Assembly: GCA_963663975.2 (NCBI GenBank)
Contig: CAXXRA010000015.1
Span: forward strand, 496,001-560,000
DNA length: 64,000 bases
Direction of reading: 5' to 3'
From: JANQRX01 sp963663975
Lineage (GTDB): Bacteria > Pseudomonadota > Alphaproteobacteria > Rhizobiales > Kaistiaceae
Shown here: positions 33,995 to 44,085 of the stretch, piece after piece
Position numbering within the stretch: position 1 is the stretch's first letter
Layout of the letters: every line of letters starts with the position of its first letter
Program-made: the position numbers and the translations under genes
Notes under the pieces: generated by a model
Database searches by the model: none
Seen by the model: only the letters and a program-made list of their open reading frames with translations
What the model was told of the DNA's origin: nothing

Positions 33995-35260
33995 TCAGGC
34001 GTCGGGCCCACACCACATATAGAGGAAATTGCCTATAACCTCCGCGCATGCAATGACGTTGTCAAGGTCTACGTATTCGTCAATTTGATGAGCAACATCC
34101 GGATTGCCGGGACCATAACAGACAGAGGGGATACCGGCGTTGTAAAGCCAACCCACGTCGGAAGCAAAGCCAAGGCCTCCTAACTGCAATGCTTCGTGGC
34201 GCACCGATTGATGCGCGTCCATAAGTGCGCGCGTGCCAGGGTGATTAGCATCTATATCTGAGGGGAGCGTCTCTAGTGTGAAGCGGCTCGGTTTCCATTG
34301 AATCTCGGGCGGGTGCGCGCGGAGCCAAAGGTCAGCTTGGGCGGCTCGATGTATCTGATCTTCGACTTGCCTAAGGACTGCCCCCTTTTTGCGAGTGGGT
34401 AAATAGTAAATGGTGAAGTACAGCGTGCAACTGTCCGGAGTAATGAACGGATTCCCACCGCCCTCTATAAAAAATGGATTGATGATCTGCTGCCCGGCGG
34501 GAAACAGAGGGTGGACATACTGGTTCGCCCAATGTCGTTCCAATTCATTTAGCGCCGGAATGATCTTGAGTGCCATCTTTTCAAGTGCGTTTGCTCCCTC
34601 CAACTGTCCACCCGCGTGCAGGTACTGGATGCGCGTCGAGACATGTTGGGTGTAGGGGGCTCTTATCGTGACAGACCCGCTGATCGCGCCAATATTGGCA
34701 AAAACGCGGTGCCCTCCGGTGTCCTCTGCAACGATGCCGTAATCCGCACGATAGCCACGCTCCAAACAAGCCAGCGTTCCTGGCTCGTTCCGTTCTTCGC
34801 CCATTACACTCTCGACGATCACATCCCCTCGCAGACGGACCCCCAAATCTTGTAATGACTTGATGGCAAAATAGAATGCTGCCAAGCCTCCCTTCATATC
34901 ACTGGAGCCGCGCCCATACAGGCGCCGCCCTTCGACTTTTCCCTCAAATGGCGGCGTGGTCCAAAGGTCCTCCCGCAAGACTTCCGCAACGTCTATATGC
35001 CCATTAAGAAGGGCTGAACTTCCATTGTGCGAGCCTTTCCACACGCCGACGACATTCGGGCGACCCGGAAACACATCCCATTGGTCCACTCTCAGCCCAA
35101 TCTCCCGAAACTGCTGGGCGATCCATGCCTGAGCGGGACCCTCTCTGCCTGGAGGGTTTGAGGTGTCAAACCTTACCAGCGCTTGCAGCCATGCGATAAG
35201 GTCGTCCTGGTTCTCCTCGAGGGCGTGATGGAGTTCATTTCTCCACGACTCGCTGTCCAT
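33995..35260 (-). CDS. M20-family peptidase/deacylase
   Basis: A 421-residue ArgE/DapE-like metallohydrolase. Metal-site motifs are LLNGHIDVAE, YGRGSSDMKGGLAAFYF (canonical Asp) and SVMGEERNEPGTLACL (catalytic Glu pair). The dimerisation domain follows near residues 190-310, and SVCYGPGNP lies at the end. It probably releases an acyl or carbamoyl group from an amino-acid derivative. A decayed creatininase-family amidohydrolase lies immediately upstream, suggesting one degradative pathway. It is a paralogue of the enzyme at 30416, which has Asn in the DMKGG motif. Confidence 0.88.
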   Translation of the reverse strand: MDSESWRNELHHALEENQDDLIAWLQALVRFDTSNPPGREGPAQAWIAQQFREIGLRVDQWDVFPGRPNVVGVWKGSHNGSSALLNGHIDVAEVLREDLWTTPPFEGKVEGRRLYGRGSSDMKGGLAAFYFAIKSLQDLGVRLRGDVIVESVMGEERNEPGTLACLERGYRADYGIVAEDTGGHRVFANIGAISGSVTIRAPYTQHVSTRIQYLHAGGQLEGANALEKMALKIIPALNELERHWANQYVHPLFPAGQQIINPFFIEGGGNPFITPDSCTLYFTIYYLPTRKKGAVLRQVEDQIHRAAQADLWLRAHPPEIQWKPSRFTLETLPSDIDANHPGTRALMDAHQSVRHEALQLGGLGFASDVGWLYNAGIPSVCYGPGNPDVAHQIDEYVDLDNVIACAEVIGNFLYMWCGPDA

Positions 35261-35282
35261 ACGCGTCTGGCCTCTATGCGGC

Positions 35283-35860
35283 CTAGCGGGAATTTCCGAC
35301 TTTTGCAGTGGGAAAATTTATATCCAGCTGGCTGAATTCAACGAGAAAACTCGATAGGCGCTTCGCCGCGAGGTCCAACAACCGCGCTCCTTTGCTCGCG
35401 GTGGCGAGTGTCGGGTCTCCCATCACTCCGCCCACCGACGAGCGACTGCCGTCAGTGGTTAGCGTGGCGGCTCCGTCCACAAACAAGTCCTGAGGGGAGA
35501 GCGAGGTTTGGGGATGGAAATCTTCCCGGACCGCGCGAGACATATCAATCAGCTCTGGAAAGAGATAGAGACCCAATGATGTCTCCATCTCGCAGGCGTG
35601 GGCAATCCCTCCGAAGCCGCTCTCAACAGGGAGATGGTTCCATTAAAGTGCATCAGGCTTGGAGAGTACCCCGACCAGATTGCGGGGGCGACAAGAACCG
35701 GCGGAACGGAGGCACGCTCAGCCGCGGCTTCGGCGATAGGCCTCGCCAATCCGCGCGTCGGTATCCACTGGCAAGTGGAGGCCATGCTGCCCAACTGCTC
35801 CTCAACATTACAAGCGCATCTTACGCCGCGGCGGCTTCGAGCCCTGGTCGGCGCAGCTCC
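35283..35860 (-). pseudogene. Creatininase-family amidohydrolase, frameshifted and deleted
   Basis: Three frames are needed to read it. GQHGLHLPVDTDARIGEA is the metal-binding N-terminus. IAEAAAERAS...LVAPAIWSGYSPSLMHFNGTISL follows. Then GFGGIAHACEMETSLGLYLFPELIDMS carries the conserved Glu. The segment between HFNGTISL and GFGG, about 60-70 residues in relatives, is missing. The family hydrolyses creatinine and related cyclic amides or formamides. It lies next to an intact M20 deacylase. Confidence 0.7.
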
Positions 35861-35903
35861 CCATCGAACCCTTGAGGCTCTCATCTTTGTTGGTTAGTGT
35901 GAT

Positions 35904-36062
35904 TTACCTAGTTGTGGCCGTTGCGAGTACGTGCGGCTGCTTCCTCTTCACCGGTGTCGGGCTGAACGTGTTGATCAGCTCTATCGTTATCTCTTGCAAG
36001 AATCCGGAGTCAACTTCGGCCGTGCTATATGGTGTTCCCCGGCCAGCGGGACCAGGGAACAC
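35904..36062 (-). CDS. Short unidentified ORF after the sugar-binding protein gene
   Basis: 52 codons from GTG 36062 (GRGTPYSTAEVDSGFLQEIT, ELINTFSPTPVK) with good protein-like composition. It begins 32 bp after the binding-protein stop. It may be the tail of a lost gene. No family is recognised. Confidence 0.3.
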   Translation of the reverse strand: MFPGPAGRGTPYSTAEVDSGFLQEITIELINTFSPTPVKRKQPHVLATATTR

Positions 36063-36094
36063 CCATTGTTGTCACATGTGAACTACTACGCCTA

Positions 36095-37123
36095 CTAGAT
36101 TGGAGGAGCCCAGCCGGGCGGCGCCAGCGCCAGATCTGTAGGGAAGGTCTTGAAGATCTCAGGCGTGACGACGAAATAGTCAGTTGTCAGAAGCACGCGC
36201 TCGCAACAGTCGAAGACGCTCTGCCCCGGTACGGACTGACCGCGCGCTAACGCTACTCCGTACTTTGTCAGAAGGTAAGCCAGGCGGACCGGCTGGGCAG
36301 GTTGCATCCCCTGGAACCAACCGTCATTCATCATCTTGATGGACTGTTCGGTCATGTCGATCCCGACGAGGGGAATATCACCCGGTTGGTATCCGGCTCC
36401 CTGGAGGGCACGCGCGGCCCCATCGGCCAAAACCGAGCCAGCAGAATAGATTGCCTTGAGATTATCGCCGTGAGCGGTGAGGAAGTTTTCGGTGAGTTTC
36501 AGTCCATCCTCCACCCCGTGTCCGCTGTGCTGGCCATCAAGCAGTTTGACGTCGGGGAAGAGCTTGAGGGCTTCCAAGCACCCCTCTTGGCGTCGCCGAA
36601 TGTGAGCGGGGCCTGCTGCGCCCCACATGGCCACCAGCCCGCCTTGGCCACCGATGTATTCTGCCAGGAACTTGCATTGCTGGAACCCCGTTTGATTGCT
36701 GTTTTCAGTGACAAAGAGTGGAACTTTAAAGTTACACGCAATCCCTGTGTCGTCAGCGACGACAACGATCCCAGCGTCGATTGCTTCCTTCACCGCCGGA
36801 CAAACGCCTTTTGCGTCAATCGGCGTGACCAACATAACATCAACTTCGCGCGTGATCGCGTTCTCGATCTGACGGATCTGGACCTCCAGCTTGTCGTAGC
36901 CACCGGCATTGAAGAATTCGAGCTCGATACCCTCATCTTCATTCGCGTAAACCTGGTAACCATATGACTTGTTCGCAAAATAGGGGTCCCCTGCATTAGA
37001 CATCAGAACCGCGACTGCGATCTTTTCCTGCGCTACCGTCGGTAGCGTGACGCCAGCGCATGCAACAACTGTCGCCACGATCAAGAGGGTGCCAGTTTTG
37101 AACAAGCGAATTGGATTGGACAT
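36095..37123 (-). CDS. Ribose/fructose-type ABC binding protein
   Basis: 342 residues. A signal peptide (MSNPIRLFKTGTLLIVATVVACAGVTLPTVAQ) precedes a Peripla_BP_4 domain: IAVAVLMSNAGDPYFANKSYG, YDKLEVQIRQIENAITREVDVMLVTPID, GAAGPAHIRRRQEGCLEAL, GIDMTEQSIKMMNDGWFQGMQPAQP. The ribosome binding site AGAAGGAGG supports ATG 37123. It would serve the FrcA-like ATPase (32800) and FrcC-like permease (37870), from which it is now separated and inverted. The natural ligand is not evident. Confidence 0.85.
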   Translation of the reverse strand: MSNPIRLFKTGTLLIVATVVACAGVTLPTVAQEKIAVAVLMSNAGDPYFANKSYGYQVYANEDEGIELEFFNAGGYDKLEVQIRQIENAITREVDVMLVTPIDAKGVCPAVKEAIDAGIVVVADDTGIACNFKVPLFVTENSNQTGFQQCKFLAEYIGGQGGLVAMWGAAGPAHIRRRQEGCLEALKLFPDVKLLDGQHSGHGVEDGLKLTENFLTAHGDNLKAIYSAGSVLADGAARALQGAGYQPGDIPLVGIDMTEQSIKMMNDGWFQGMQPAQPVRLAYLLTKYGVALARGQSVPGQSVFDCCERVLLTTDYFVVTPEIFKTFPTDLALAPPGWAPPI

Positions 37124-37657
37124 AATGGGTGCCTCCTTCTGTTGTTAACGAAGCCGACCTCATTCCGGCCGTTTGCCGGTGTTTGTTAGGCGGTACCTCG
37201 CTACGCGGAACATAGATGGAATCGCCGACTTCGGCGATTTCCTCGTACCTGTCTACACCAAGCATCCCGAAAATGCATCGTACGCGCCATACCAATACAT
37301 GTCCAGCTCGCTATTGATGTGATAGTACGCGCGTGTCGCTTTCATTGAGCGTTCGTGTGCGCCGAGATCCTGCGGCTGATCGCCGAACTCCGGCCGCAGC
37401 CACCACCAGCGCCGGCGTGACCCGTTCGGGTGTCATGAGTTCCAGCAAGAACCAAGGGAGAGGTGTGTCTTGATCACCACCAAATCGACACGCGCTGGCT
37501 TGCCGCAGGGCGTTTTGGCTCAAAACAGCACCTTTCGCACGGCAGCCGGCGGTCAGCCTTGCTGGGAAAGCCGAAAAGGCCCAATCTGAGGCTTCGATAC
37601 CGTTCATCCGGTGAATGTCGGTTGATGGTAGATGGACGACAAGCAGAGGACGAGTTC
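37124..37657. other. Intergenic, nothing recognised
   Basis: About 530 bp between divergent genes. I find no convincing ORF or repeat. It probably holds promoters for the binding-protein gene. Confidence 0.4.
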
Positions 37658-37873
37658 ATGAAGCGCGTTCTCAAAGTGCTTGCGACCGCATGTCTCTGCC
37701 TGCTGGCGTCGTTTAGCTACGGCGCCACGGCTGCCGAAGCGGTCCGCATCGGTGTGTCGCTTGGCCTAAGCGGCAAATATCGGGCTCCCGCCGCGATGCA
37801 AAAGCGCGGCTACGAACTCTGGCGCGACGAGGTAAATGCGCGTTCAAGAGGAAGGCGCGAGGTTTGGGCATGA
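37658..37873 (+). pseudogene. Branched-chain amino acid-type binding protein, first 65 codons
   Basis: A signal peptide (MKRVLKVLATACLCLLASFSYGATAAEA) followed by VRIGVSLGLSGKYRAPAAMQKRGYELW matches the N-terminus of Peripla_BP_6 (LivK-like) proteins. It then breaks off into a short unrelated tail. Its stop overlaps the start of the permease gene as ATGA, so a deletion joined two unrelated transport genes. Confidence 0.7.
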
Positions 37874-38829
37874 ATAGAGAGGAAAAGAGCGCGGCACTCT
37901 CTCGGTATCTGACCTGGGAGAGAATCGGTCTGCCCGCCGTGATCTTGTGCTTAATGGCTTTTTTCACGATCCTGGAGCCCCGCTTTCTCACACAAAGTAA
38001 TCTGACTAATATTGGCCGTCAGGTATCTATCCTCGCCTTAGCGTCGTGGGGACAGACGTTGGTAATTCTTTCGGCTGGAATCGACCTGTCTGTGGGTGCT
38101 GTCGTGGCGCTGGTCAGTGTTGTAATGGGCCTGACCTTCAAGTTACTGGGACCTGTGCCAGGAATATTCGCTGGCCTCCTCGCTGGGGCGCTAGTGGGAT
38201 TGTTCAATGGATTCATAGCGGGCAAGACAAGGGTGCCACCGTTTGTCATTACCCTCGCGTCTCTCTCGATAGTAAGAGGATTGGCCCTTACAATCACTGG
38301 CGGTGTGCCGGTGTGGGATTTTCCCGATTCGATTGTGTATGTGATTGGCAACGGCTACTGGTTGGGTATCCCAATACCCATTTACGTAGCAGGGATCGCC
38401 TTCGTGTTGGTCTGGGGTTTGCTGTATCTGACACCCTTTGGCACTCGTCTCTATGCTCTTGGTGGCAATGAGGAAGCCGCAGTGTTAGCAGGTGTCAATA
38501 CCTCAAGAATCAAAATCGTAGTCTATACACTTTCGGGGCTGCTTGCCGGTGTTGGGGGCGTTGTACTGACGCTCCGTGTTCAATCCGGTCAACCCCTCTT
38601 GGGATCAGGTCTGGAGCTGCAAACGATTGCAGCTGTTGTCATCGGGGGCACCTCTCTATTTGGCGGCAAGGGAAGCCTCGTCGGCAGCCTCTATGGAGTT
38701 ATCATCATCGGCGTTTTAGCCAATGGTTTGGATATCTTGAGCGTCTCAAGCTTTGTCCAACAGATTATTATCGGAGCAACGACTCTAGGCGCCGTTCTAT
38801 TCACAACGTTGCGACTAAGGCGGGCCTGA
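37870..38829 (+). CDS. Ribose/fructose-type ABC permease (RbsC/FrcC-like)
   Basis: A 319-residue protein with 8-10 membrane spans. Family motifs are GIDLSVGAVVALVSVVMG near residue 75, PPFVITLASLSIVRGLALT, YALGGNEEAAVLAGVNTSRIK (EAA-like loop) and GTSLFGGKGSLVGSLYGVIIIGVLANGL. It forms the membrane pore of a monosaccharide importer with the ATPase at 32800. Coding content is less GC-rich than the core genes, suggesting transfer. An IS110 fragment lies about 70 bp downstream. Confidence 0.88.
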   Translation: MNREEKSAALSRYLTWERIGLPAVILCLMAFFTILEPRFLTQSNLTNIGRQVSILALASWGQTLVILSAGIDLSVGAVVALVSVVMGLTFKLLGPVPGIFAGLLAGALVGLFNGFIAGKTRVPPFVITLASLSIVRGLALTITGGVPVWDFPDSIVYVIGNGYWLGIPIPIYVAGIAFVLVWGLLYLTPFGTRLYALGGNEEAAVLAGVNTSRIKIVVYTLSGLLAGVGGVVLTLRVQSGQPLLGSGLELQTIAAVVIGGTSLFGGKGSLVGSLYGVIIIGVLANGLDILSVSSFVQQIIIGATTLGAVLFTTLRLRRA

Positions 38830-38898
38830 AAGGAGGACCATTCAAATGGGGATTTGCCGCATAGAAGCGGAATTTACCCCACCAACAAGGCTATTTAA

Positions 38899-39111
38899 TT
38901 GGGTTTTAGCCAGGCGGCCAACGTCGTCCTGATGCGCCCCCAAAACTGGGAGCGGTTCAGCTTCGGTAAATGGCTGAAGGAGGCGGCTTTACGGCTTCAC
39001 CGCAACAAACTCGCCACGGCGCTGGCCAACAAACTCGCCCGCATCGCCTGGAGTGTCCTGCGACATAAGAAGACGTTCGACACCCATTGTCTTGGGGTCT
39101 CGGCCATCTGA
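38899..39111 (+). pseudogene. IS110-family transposase C-terminal fragment
   Basis: GFSQAANVVLMRPQNWERF and LHRNKLATALANKLARIAWSVLRHKKTFD match the conserved C-terminus of IS110/IS1111 transposases. The N-terminal RuvC-like half is missing. Confidence 0.7.
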
Positions 39112-39634
39112 GCCGACCTCATCAAGTTCGCGACTGAGAAACCGCATGGAACGGATCAAGATACGCGCCCAGAGTCTGATGGCACTTTTGGCTGCTCGAC
39201 AGCCTTGCAGATAATGAGACCAACGGCGCGCGCGTACTCCCATCAAGGCCACGGCCCGCGAGCCGATCAAACAGGCCGGCTACATATCAGCGACTTCCGC
39301 GATCCAGCGCGACCTCACTTGCGAATAGCAGCCGGTCCATACGAGAGTGCCATGTGTGGACGGCTCCGAGTTGGCAAGGGTTTTCTGAACGATATCGCAC
39401 GGGCTGGTCGGAGCTGCCATGTGTTCGGCCTGTTGATGCGGCGTCTTCAAATGGCCGCTGGCCATAATGCTCTCCGCGAGATCGGGTCCCGGTCATAAGC
39501 ACGCGCTCTTTAGGCGCCGTGGCACTTGTGGGTTGTCCCGATCTCATGGGCCGACTGGCTTGGGTGCGTTATCTGTTCACTGCCCTTTCCAACCTCGTTT
39601 GCAGGACATCGTCTCCTGCGCGTCTCGATTGCTC
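39112..39634. other. IS110-associated non-coding sequence
   Basis: No ORF with independent support. On the minus strand, SENPCQLGAVHTWHSRMDRL-type peptides occur, which I recall as recurring beside IS110 elements in rhizobia. It is probably the flank of the element at 39635. Confidence 0.4.
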
Positions 39635-40441
39635 CTACGTAGCTACAGGCTGTGGGGCCCGATATTTCTCATTGCGCGCCATCATCGCCCAGGCGATCCG
39701 GGCAATCTTGTTGGCCAAGGCGATGGCAGCGACCTTGATTGATCGCCGCTCCATGAGCCGGACCAGCCAGGGGTGGCGGGTGTAGCCTAACTGTTTGGCT
39801 CGCTTGATCACGGATAGTGCCCCAACGAATAGTAGTCGCCGCAGGTAGCGATTGCCCGCCTTCGAGATCGAGCCGAGACGCTCCTTGCCGCCGGTGGAGG
39901 ATTGCTTTGGCACCAGCCCGATCCAGGCACTCAGATCACGCCCTGAACGGAAGACGTGGGGATCGGGGATGCTGGCAACAAGGGCCGTAGCGATGAGCGG
40001 GCCAACACCGGGAATGGCTTCAAGGCGCTTGCTGGTCTTGCTGCTCCGGTGGGAGACGAGAATGCGCCGATCCGCATCTCGGATCTGCCGCTTCACCAGC
40101 TCAAGCTGTGCCGCCAGGGCCATCAGGCAGTCGCGTGCTGCCGATGGAAGGCGGTCATCCTCCCCCTTGGCGATGAGAGCCAGCAATTGCTCAACACCAT
40201 GGCGCCCGACACCGGCAACAATACCGAACTCGGCCAGGTGGGCGCGGATTGCGTTGATCAGTGTCGTGCGCTGGCGAACGAACAAGTGCCGGGTCCGGTG
40301 AAGCATCAAGACCGATTGCTGCTCGGGGGTCTTGATCGGCACGAAGCGCATGGTCGGGCGTTGGACCGCCTCGCAGATGGCTTCAGCATCAGCCGCATCG
40401 TTCTTGTTCCGCTTCACGTAGGGCTTCACATAGCGTGTCCG
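39635..40441 (-). pseudogene. IS110 (IS1111 group) transposase, N-terminally truncated
   Basis: At least 264 residues remain: YVKPYVKRNKNDAADAEAICEAV (end of the RuvC-like domain) through the C-terminal transposase domain with LEAIPGVGPLIATALVAS and SAWIGLVPKQSSTGGKERLG. The first ~75 residues, with the first catalytic Asp, are missing; IS3-end sequence starts immediately beyond 40441. It is not expected to transpose. Confidence 0.75.
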
Positions 40442-40510
40442 TGGTCAGGTAATTTGGAACCAAATGGGGACCTGACTTAAGAGGTGCTTCTGGCCATCTG
40501 GTTGATCATG

Positions 40511-41205
40511 CTACGCGGCGGTTTTGCGGTATTGCAAGCGCCGGTGTTCGATGGTCTGCCGTTTGATCCTTTCTCTTTTCAGCAGGATGGTTGGGCCGCG
40601 CCCGACCTGGCTGTCGTGCACCGCCGCGTCGGTAGTCCACCGTGCGTCCGTGTCCTTCTGCGACCGCTTGGCCGGCTGGTCCTTCCAGCCCTCCGGCGTC
40701 TCGCCATCCTTGATCCGCGCGTTGTCGTCACGGCTGTTGCGCTGCTTGGGGACCGGTACGATCGACGCGTCGATGATCTGGCCGCCCATCGCCAGGTAGC
40801 CCTGCTTCTCCAGATAGCCGTCGAAGTCCTCGAACAACGCCTCGACCATGCCCGCCCGCGCCAACTGTTCCCGGTAGAGCCACACCGTCTTGGCGTCGGG
40901 GACCTTGTCCTCAAGACCGAACCCTACGAACCGCATGAACGAGAGTCGCGAAGCTGGTACTCCACTTGGTCGTCCGAGAGATTGTAAAGCTCGCAGAGAA
41001 CGATCGCCTTGAACATCGCCACCGCGTCCCAGGGCTTTCGCCCCGCCGGCGACTTCCGTTCCTCGGCCGGCTTGCGCCAGATCGCCTCCAGGCGGGCACG
41101 GAAATTCTCCCACGGAACCACCGCGTCGATCCTCGCCAAAGGATCGTTCTTGGCGTCCAGGCCGGCATACCGATTCGCGATGTCGAAAAAGCCCATTTGG
41201 CCCAT
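40511..41205 (-). pseudogene. IS5-family transposase, frameshifted and fused to an IS3 OrfB tail
   Basis: MGQMGFFDIANRYAGLDAKN...VEYQLRD is an IS5-family N-terminus. After a frameshift near 40935 it continues RLSFMRFVGFGLEDKVPDAKTVWLYREQL...GGQIIDASIVPVPKQ. It then passes directly into GRGPTILLKRERIKRQTIEHRRLQYRKTAA, the C-terminus of an IS3 OrfB. The IS5 catalytic C-terminal half is gone. The structure records recombination between two different elements. Confidence 0.75.
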
Positions 41206-41309
41206 GGTCGGTACGCGCCAAACCGTCCGGATTATAACCGATCAAGGCTCGGAACAGGGATTTTTAGAGGTGCCCTTAAGAGGTGCTTCTGGCCATCTGG
41301 TTGATCATG

Positions 41310-42251
41310 CTACGCGGCGGTTTTGCGGTATTGCAAGCGCGGTGTTCGAGCGCAGGATGGTTCGAAGTAGACGTCGGCCGGCGTGAGATTGCCGAGGCTC
41401 TCGTGGTAGCGGTGGTGGTTGTAGTGGCCGACAAAGGCTTCGATCTGCGCTTCAAGATCGCCAGGCAGATAGTAGTTCTCCAACAGGATGCGGTTCTTCA
41501 ACGTCTGATGCCAGCGCTCGATCTTGCCCTGGGTCTGCGGATGATAGGGGGCGCCGCGAATGTGCTCCATGTCGCGGTCGTCGAGCCATTCGGCCAGATC
41601 GCCGGCGATGTAGCTGGAGCCGTTGTCGGACAGGAGCCGTGGCTTGTGAACGACGGTTGCCCGATCGCAACCTGACGCCTTGAGCGCCAGTTCCAGCGTA
41701 TCGGTGACGTCCTCGGCCTTCATCGTCGTGCACAGCTTCCAGGCAATGATGTAGCGGGAGAAGTCGTCCAGCACGGTGGAGAGGTAAAACCAGCCCCAGC
41801 CGATGACCTTGAGGTAAGTGAAGTCGGTCTGCCAGAGCTGGTTCGGCGCGGTGGTCTTGTTTTTGAACTCGTCGGCCGCTTTCACGACGATAAAAGCCGG
41901 GCTGGTGATCAGATCGTGGGCCTTGAGCAGGCGATAAACCGAGGATTCCGATACAAAGTAGCCCTCAGTATCGGTGAACCGCACGGCCAATTCTCGCGGC
42001 GACAGATCGGTCTCCTTCAGCGCCAGCTGCACAATCTGGCCTCGCACCTCATCGGGGATGCGGTTCCAGACCCGACCAGGCCGCGAGCGGCGGTCCTCCA
42101 GGGCTTCCGGTCCGCCGGTCAGATAGCGATCGTACCAGCGATAAAACGAGGTGCGGGGGATGCCCAACTGCGCCAGCGTACGCCTGGCCGGCAGATGGGA
42201 CAGCTCAACCAGCCGGATGATCTCCAGCTTCTCTGATGGTGGATACCTCAT
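41310..42251 (-). CDS. IS3-family transposase OrfB
   Basis: A 313-residue integrase-like DDE transposase: TDFTYLKVIGWGWFYLSTVLDD (Asp), LLSDNGSSYIAGDLAEWL (Asp) and HPQTQGKIERWHQTLKNR (Glu). It follows orfA with an ATGA overlap. The C-terminus is altered: after TPADVYF it reads EPSCARTPRLQYRKTAA, so about 20 residues present in the fragments at 33568 and 40511 are missing. Activity is therefore uncertain. Confidence 0.85.
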   Translation of the reverse strand: MRYPPSEKLEIIRLVELSHLPARRTLAQLGIPRTSFYRWYDRYLTGGPEALEDRRSRPGRVWNRIPDEVRGQIVQLALKETDLSPRELAVRFTDTEGYFVSESSVYRLLKAHDLITSPAFIVVKAADEFKNKTTAPNQLWQTDFTYLKVIGWGWFYLSTVLDDFSRYIIAWKLCTTMKAEDVTDTLELALKASGCDRATVVHKPRLLSDNGSSYIAGDLAEWLDDRDMEHIRGAPYHPQTQGKIERWHQTLKNRILLENYYLPGDLEAQIEAFVGHYNHHRYHESLGNLTPADVYFEPSCARTPRLQYRKTAA

Positions 42252-42622
42252 GCCTCGTCGTCCCCATCCGCGATCATGCTTTTTTTGAGCAGACGGTTGT
42301 CCAGCGTCAGATCGGCCACCGCCTCCTTCAAGGCCAGAGCTTCACTGCGAAGCTGCTTGACCTCGTCGGAGGTCGCCTCACGGGCCGTGTCCCCCGCCAG
42401 CCGTTTCTTGCCGGCCTCCAGGAAGTCCTTCGACCAACGGTAATAGAGGTTCTGGTTGATCCCCTCACGGCGACACAGTTCGGCGATGCTGTCCTCGCCG
42501 CGCAGCCCTTCCAGAACAATCCGGATCTTCTCTTCAGCGCCATAATGCCGGCGTGTCGCCCGGCGGATGTCCTTCACGACCTTCTCGGCCGATGCTTTCT
42601 GGCGAATGGTATTCCGTCTCAT
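42248..42622 (-). CDS. IS3-family transposase OrfA
   Basis: A 124-residue HTH and leucine-zipper protein. HYGAEEKIRIVLEGLRGEDSIAELCRREGINQNLYYRWSKDFLEAGKKRL is the DNA-binding region. It is followed by the KQLRSEALALKEAVADLTLDNRLLKKSM zipper. It is positioned and oriented as the first gene of the IS3 element. Confidence 0.85.
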   Translation of the reverse strand: MRRNTIRQKASAEKVVKDIRRATRRHYGAEEKIRIVLEGLRGEDSIAELCRREGINQNLYYRWSKDFLEAGKKRLAGDTAREATSDEVKQLRSEALALKEAVADLTLDNRLLKKSMIADGDDEA

Positions 42623-42707
42623 CGTTAATCCCTCTCGGGTTATGATGAGCCTGAAACACTCTCTTATTCAATCATCCCATTCGGTCCCAGGGGCGCCGAC
42701 GCCGGAC

Positions 42708-43698
42708 ACATCTCGACGGGCTCCGCGTCGACGCGGTCGCCTCGATGCTCTACCGCGACTACTCGCGCAGGCAGGGCGAGTGGGTAGCCAATGTCCACGG
42801 CGGACGCGAAAACCTGGAAGCCATCGCGTTGCTGAGACGCCTCAACGAGGTCGTGTTCTCCCAAGTTCCGGGGATCACCACCTTCGCCGAGGAATCAACC
42901 GCCTGGCCCGCGGTTTCCAAGCCGACGTCGATGGGCGGCCTCGGGTTTGGCTACAAATGGAACATGGGGTGGATGAACGACACCTTGTCCTACATGGCGC
43001 ACAATCCGATCCACCGCCGCTACCACCACCATCAGATGACGTTTGCGATGCACTACGCATTCTCGGAGAACTTCGTCCTACCGCTGAGCCATGACGAGGT
43101 GGTCCACGGCAAGGGGTCGTTGCTGGCGCGCATGCCCGGTGAAGACTTCGACAAATTTGCCAATCTGCGCGCCTATTTCGGTTTCATGTGGACCCATCCC
43201 GGCAAGAAGCTTCTCTTCATGGGGGGCGAGTTCGCGCAGGCGTCGGAATGGAACCACTATGCCGGCCTCGACTGGCATCTCCTCGACGTCGATTGGCATG
43301 CGGGCGTGCGCCGTTTGGTGCGCGACCTCAATCGCCTCTATCGAGAGCTCCCCGCGCTGCATCAACACGACTGCCGCAGCCAGGGCTTCGAATGGATCGA
43401 GGCCAACGCCGAGGAGGATTCGGTCTACTCCTGGATCAGGTACGGCGAAGACGACGCCCGGCCAATTGTCGTGGTCTGCAACTTCACCCCGGTTGTAAGA
43501 GGCGGATGGCGCGCCGGCGTGCCCGCTGCCGGACATTGGATCGAGCGGATCAACACCGACGCGACCATCTATGGTGGTAGCGGGCAGGGCAATCTGGGCG
43601 GGGTGGAGAGCCAACCCATATCAGCCAACGGGCGATCCCATTCGATCGACATCAAATTGCCTGCCCTGGCGACCCTGGTCTTCGAACTCGCATCCTGA
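42708..43698 (+). pseudogene. glgB: Glycogen branching enzyme, C-terminal fragment
   Basis: Begins abruptly with HLDGLRVDAVASMLYRDYSR, the catalytic nucleophile region of GH13 branching enzymes. It continues through FAEESTAWP (acid/base Glu), LSHDEVVHGKGSLL and GGEFAQASEWNHYAGLDW to the normal C-terminus. About 400 residues (CBM48 and the first part of the barrel) are missing. The IS3 element lies immediately upstream, so IS-mediated deletion is the likely cause. There is no start signal. Confidence 0.8.
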
Positions 43699-44085
43699 CC
43701 GTCACCTGCCTGGCGCGCTGCAGCCGGACGTTGCGGGGCGGATCTCCGCCGCACCGTCAGATACGTCGGAAGCGACTCAGCCAGCAGTATCTCCCTGCGT
43801 CTGCGCGGCAATGGAACCTACTGCACGAAACGGGTTGGCACACCCCGGGCAAACGAGAGTCGAGTTGGACGCGCCCTCAGCCTGGCGTGGTCGAAGAACC
43901 CGCCCTTGCGATGATCTTGTTCAGCCATATTGTGAAAATCGTTGTGATGGCCGTGCCTGGCTTGGTTGTCCTCTGGCGGAAGCGGGATCACGATCGGCTC
44001 GTTGCAGAAAGTCGGGGTCAATGCGGACGCGAAAACGTGAGGCCGCGCCACGACGACGGCGATGTTAGAAGGCAGGAGGTGAATC
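43699..44085. other. Intergenic, nothing supported
   Basis: An open frame in the centre encodes one hydrophobic stretch (MILFSHIVKIVVMAVPGLVV), but it lacks a ribosome binding site and homology. Confidence 0.35.

Larger units (their letters stand above)
41276..42665. mobile_element. IS3-family element, near complete
   Basis: The left end (TTAAGAGGTGCTTCTGGCC, 41276) and the inverted right end near 42640-42665 (TAAGAGAGTGTTTCAGGC on the opposite strand) are related inverted repeats. The element contains overlapping orfA and orfB on the minus strand. The same left-end sequence also occurs at 40475-40540. Insertion beside glgB has removed the front of that gene. Confidence 0.7.
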
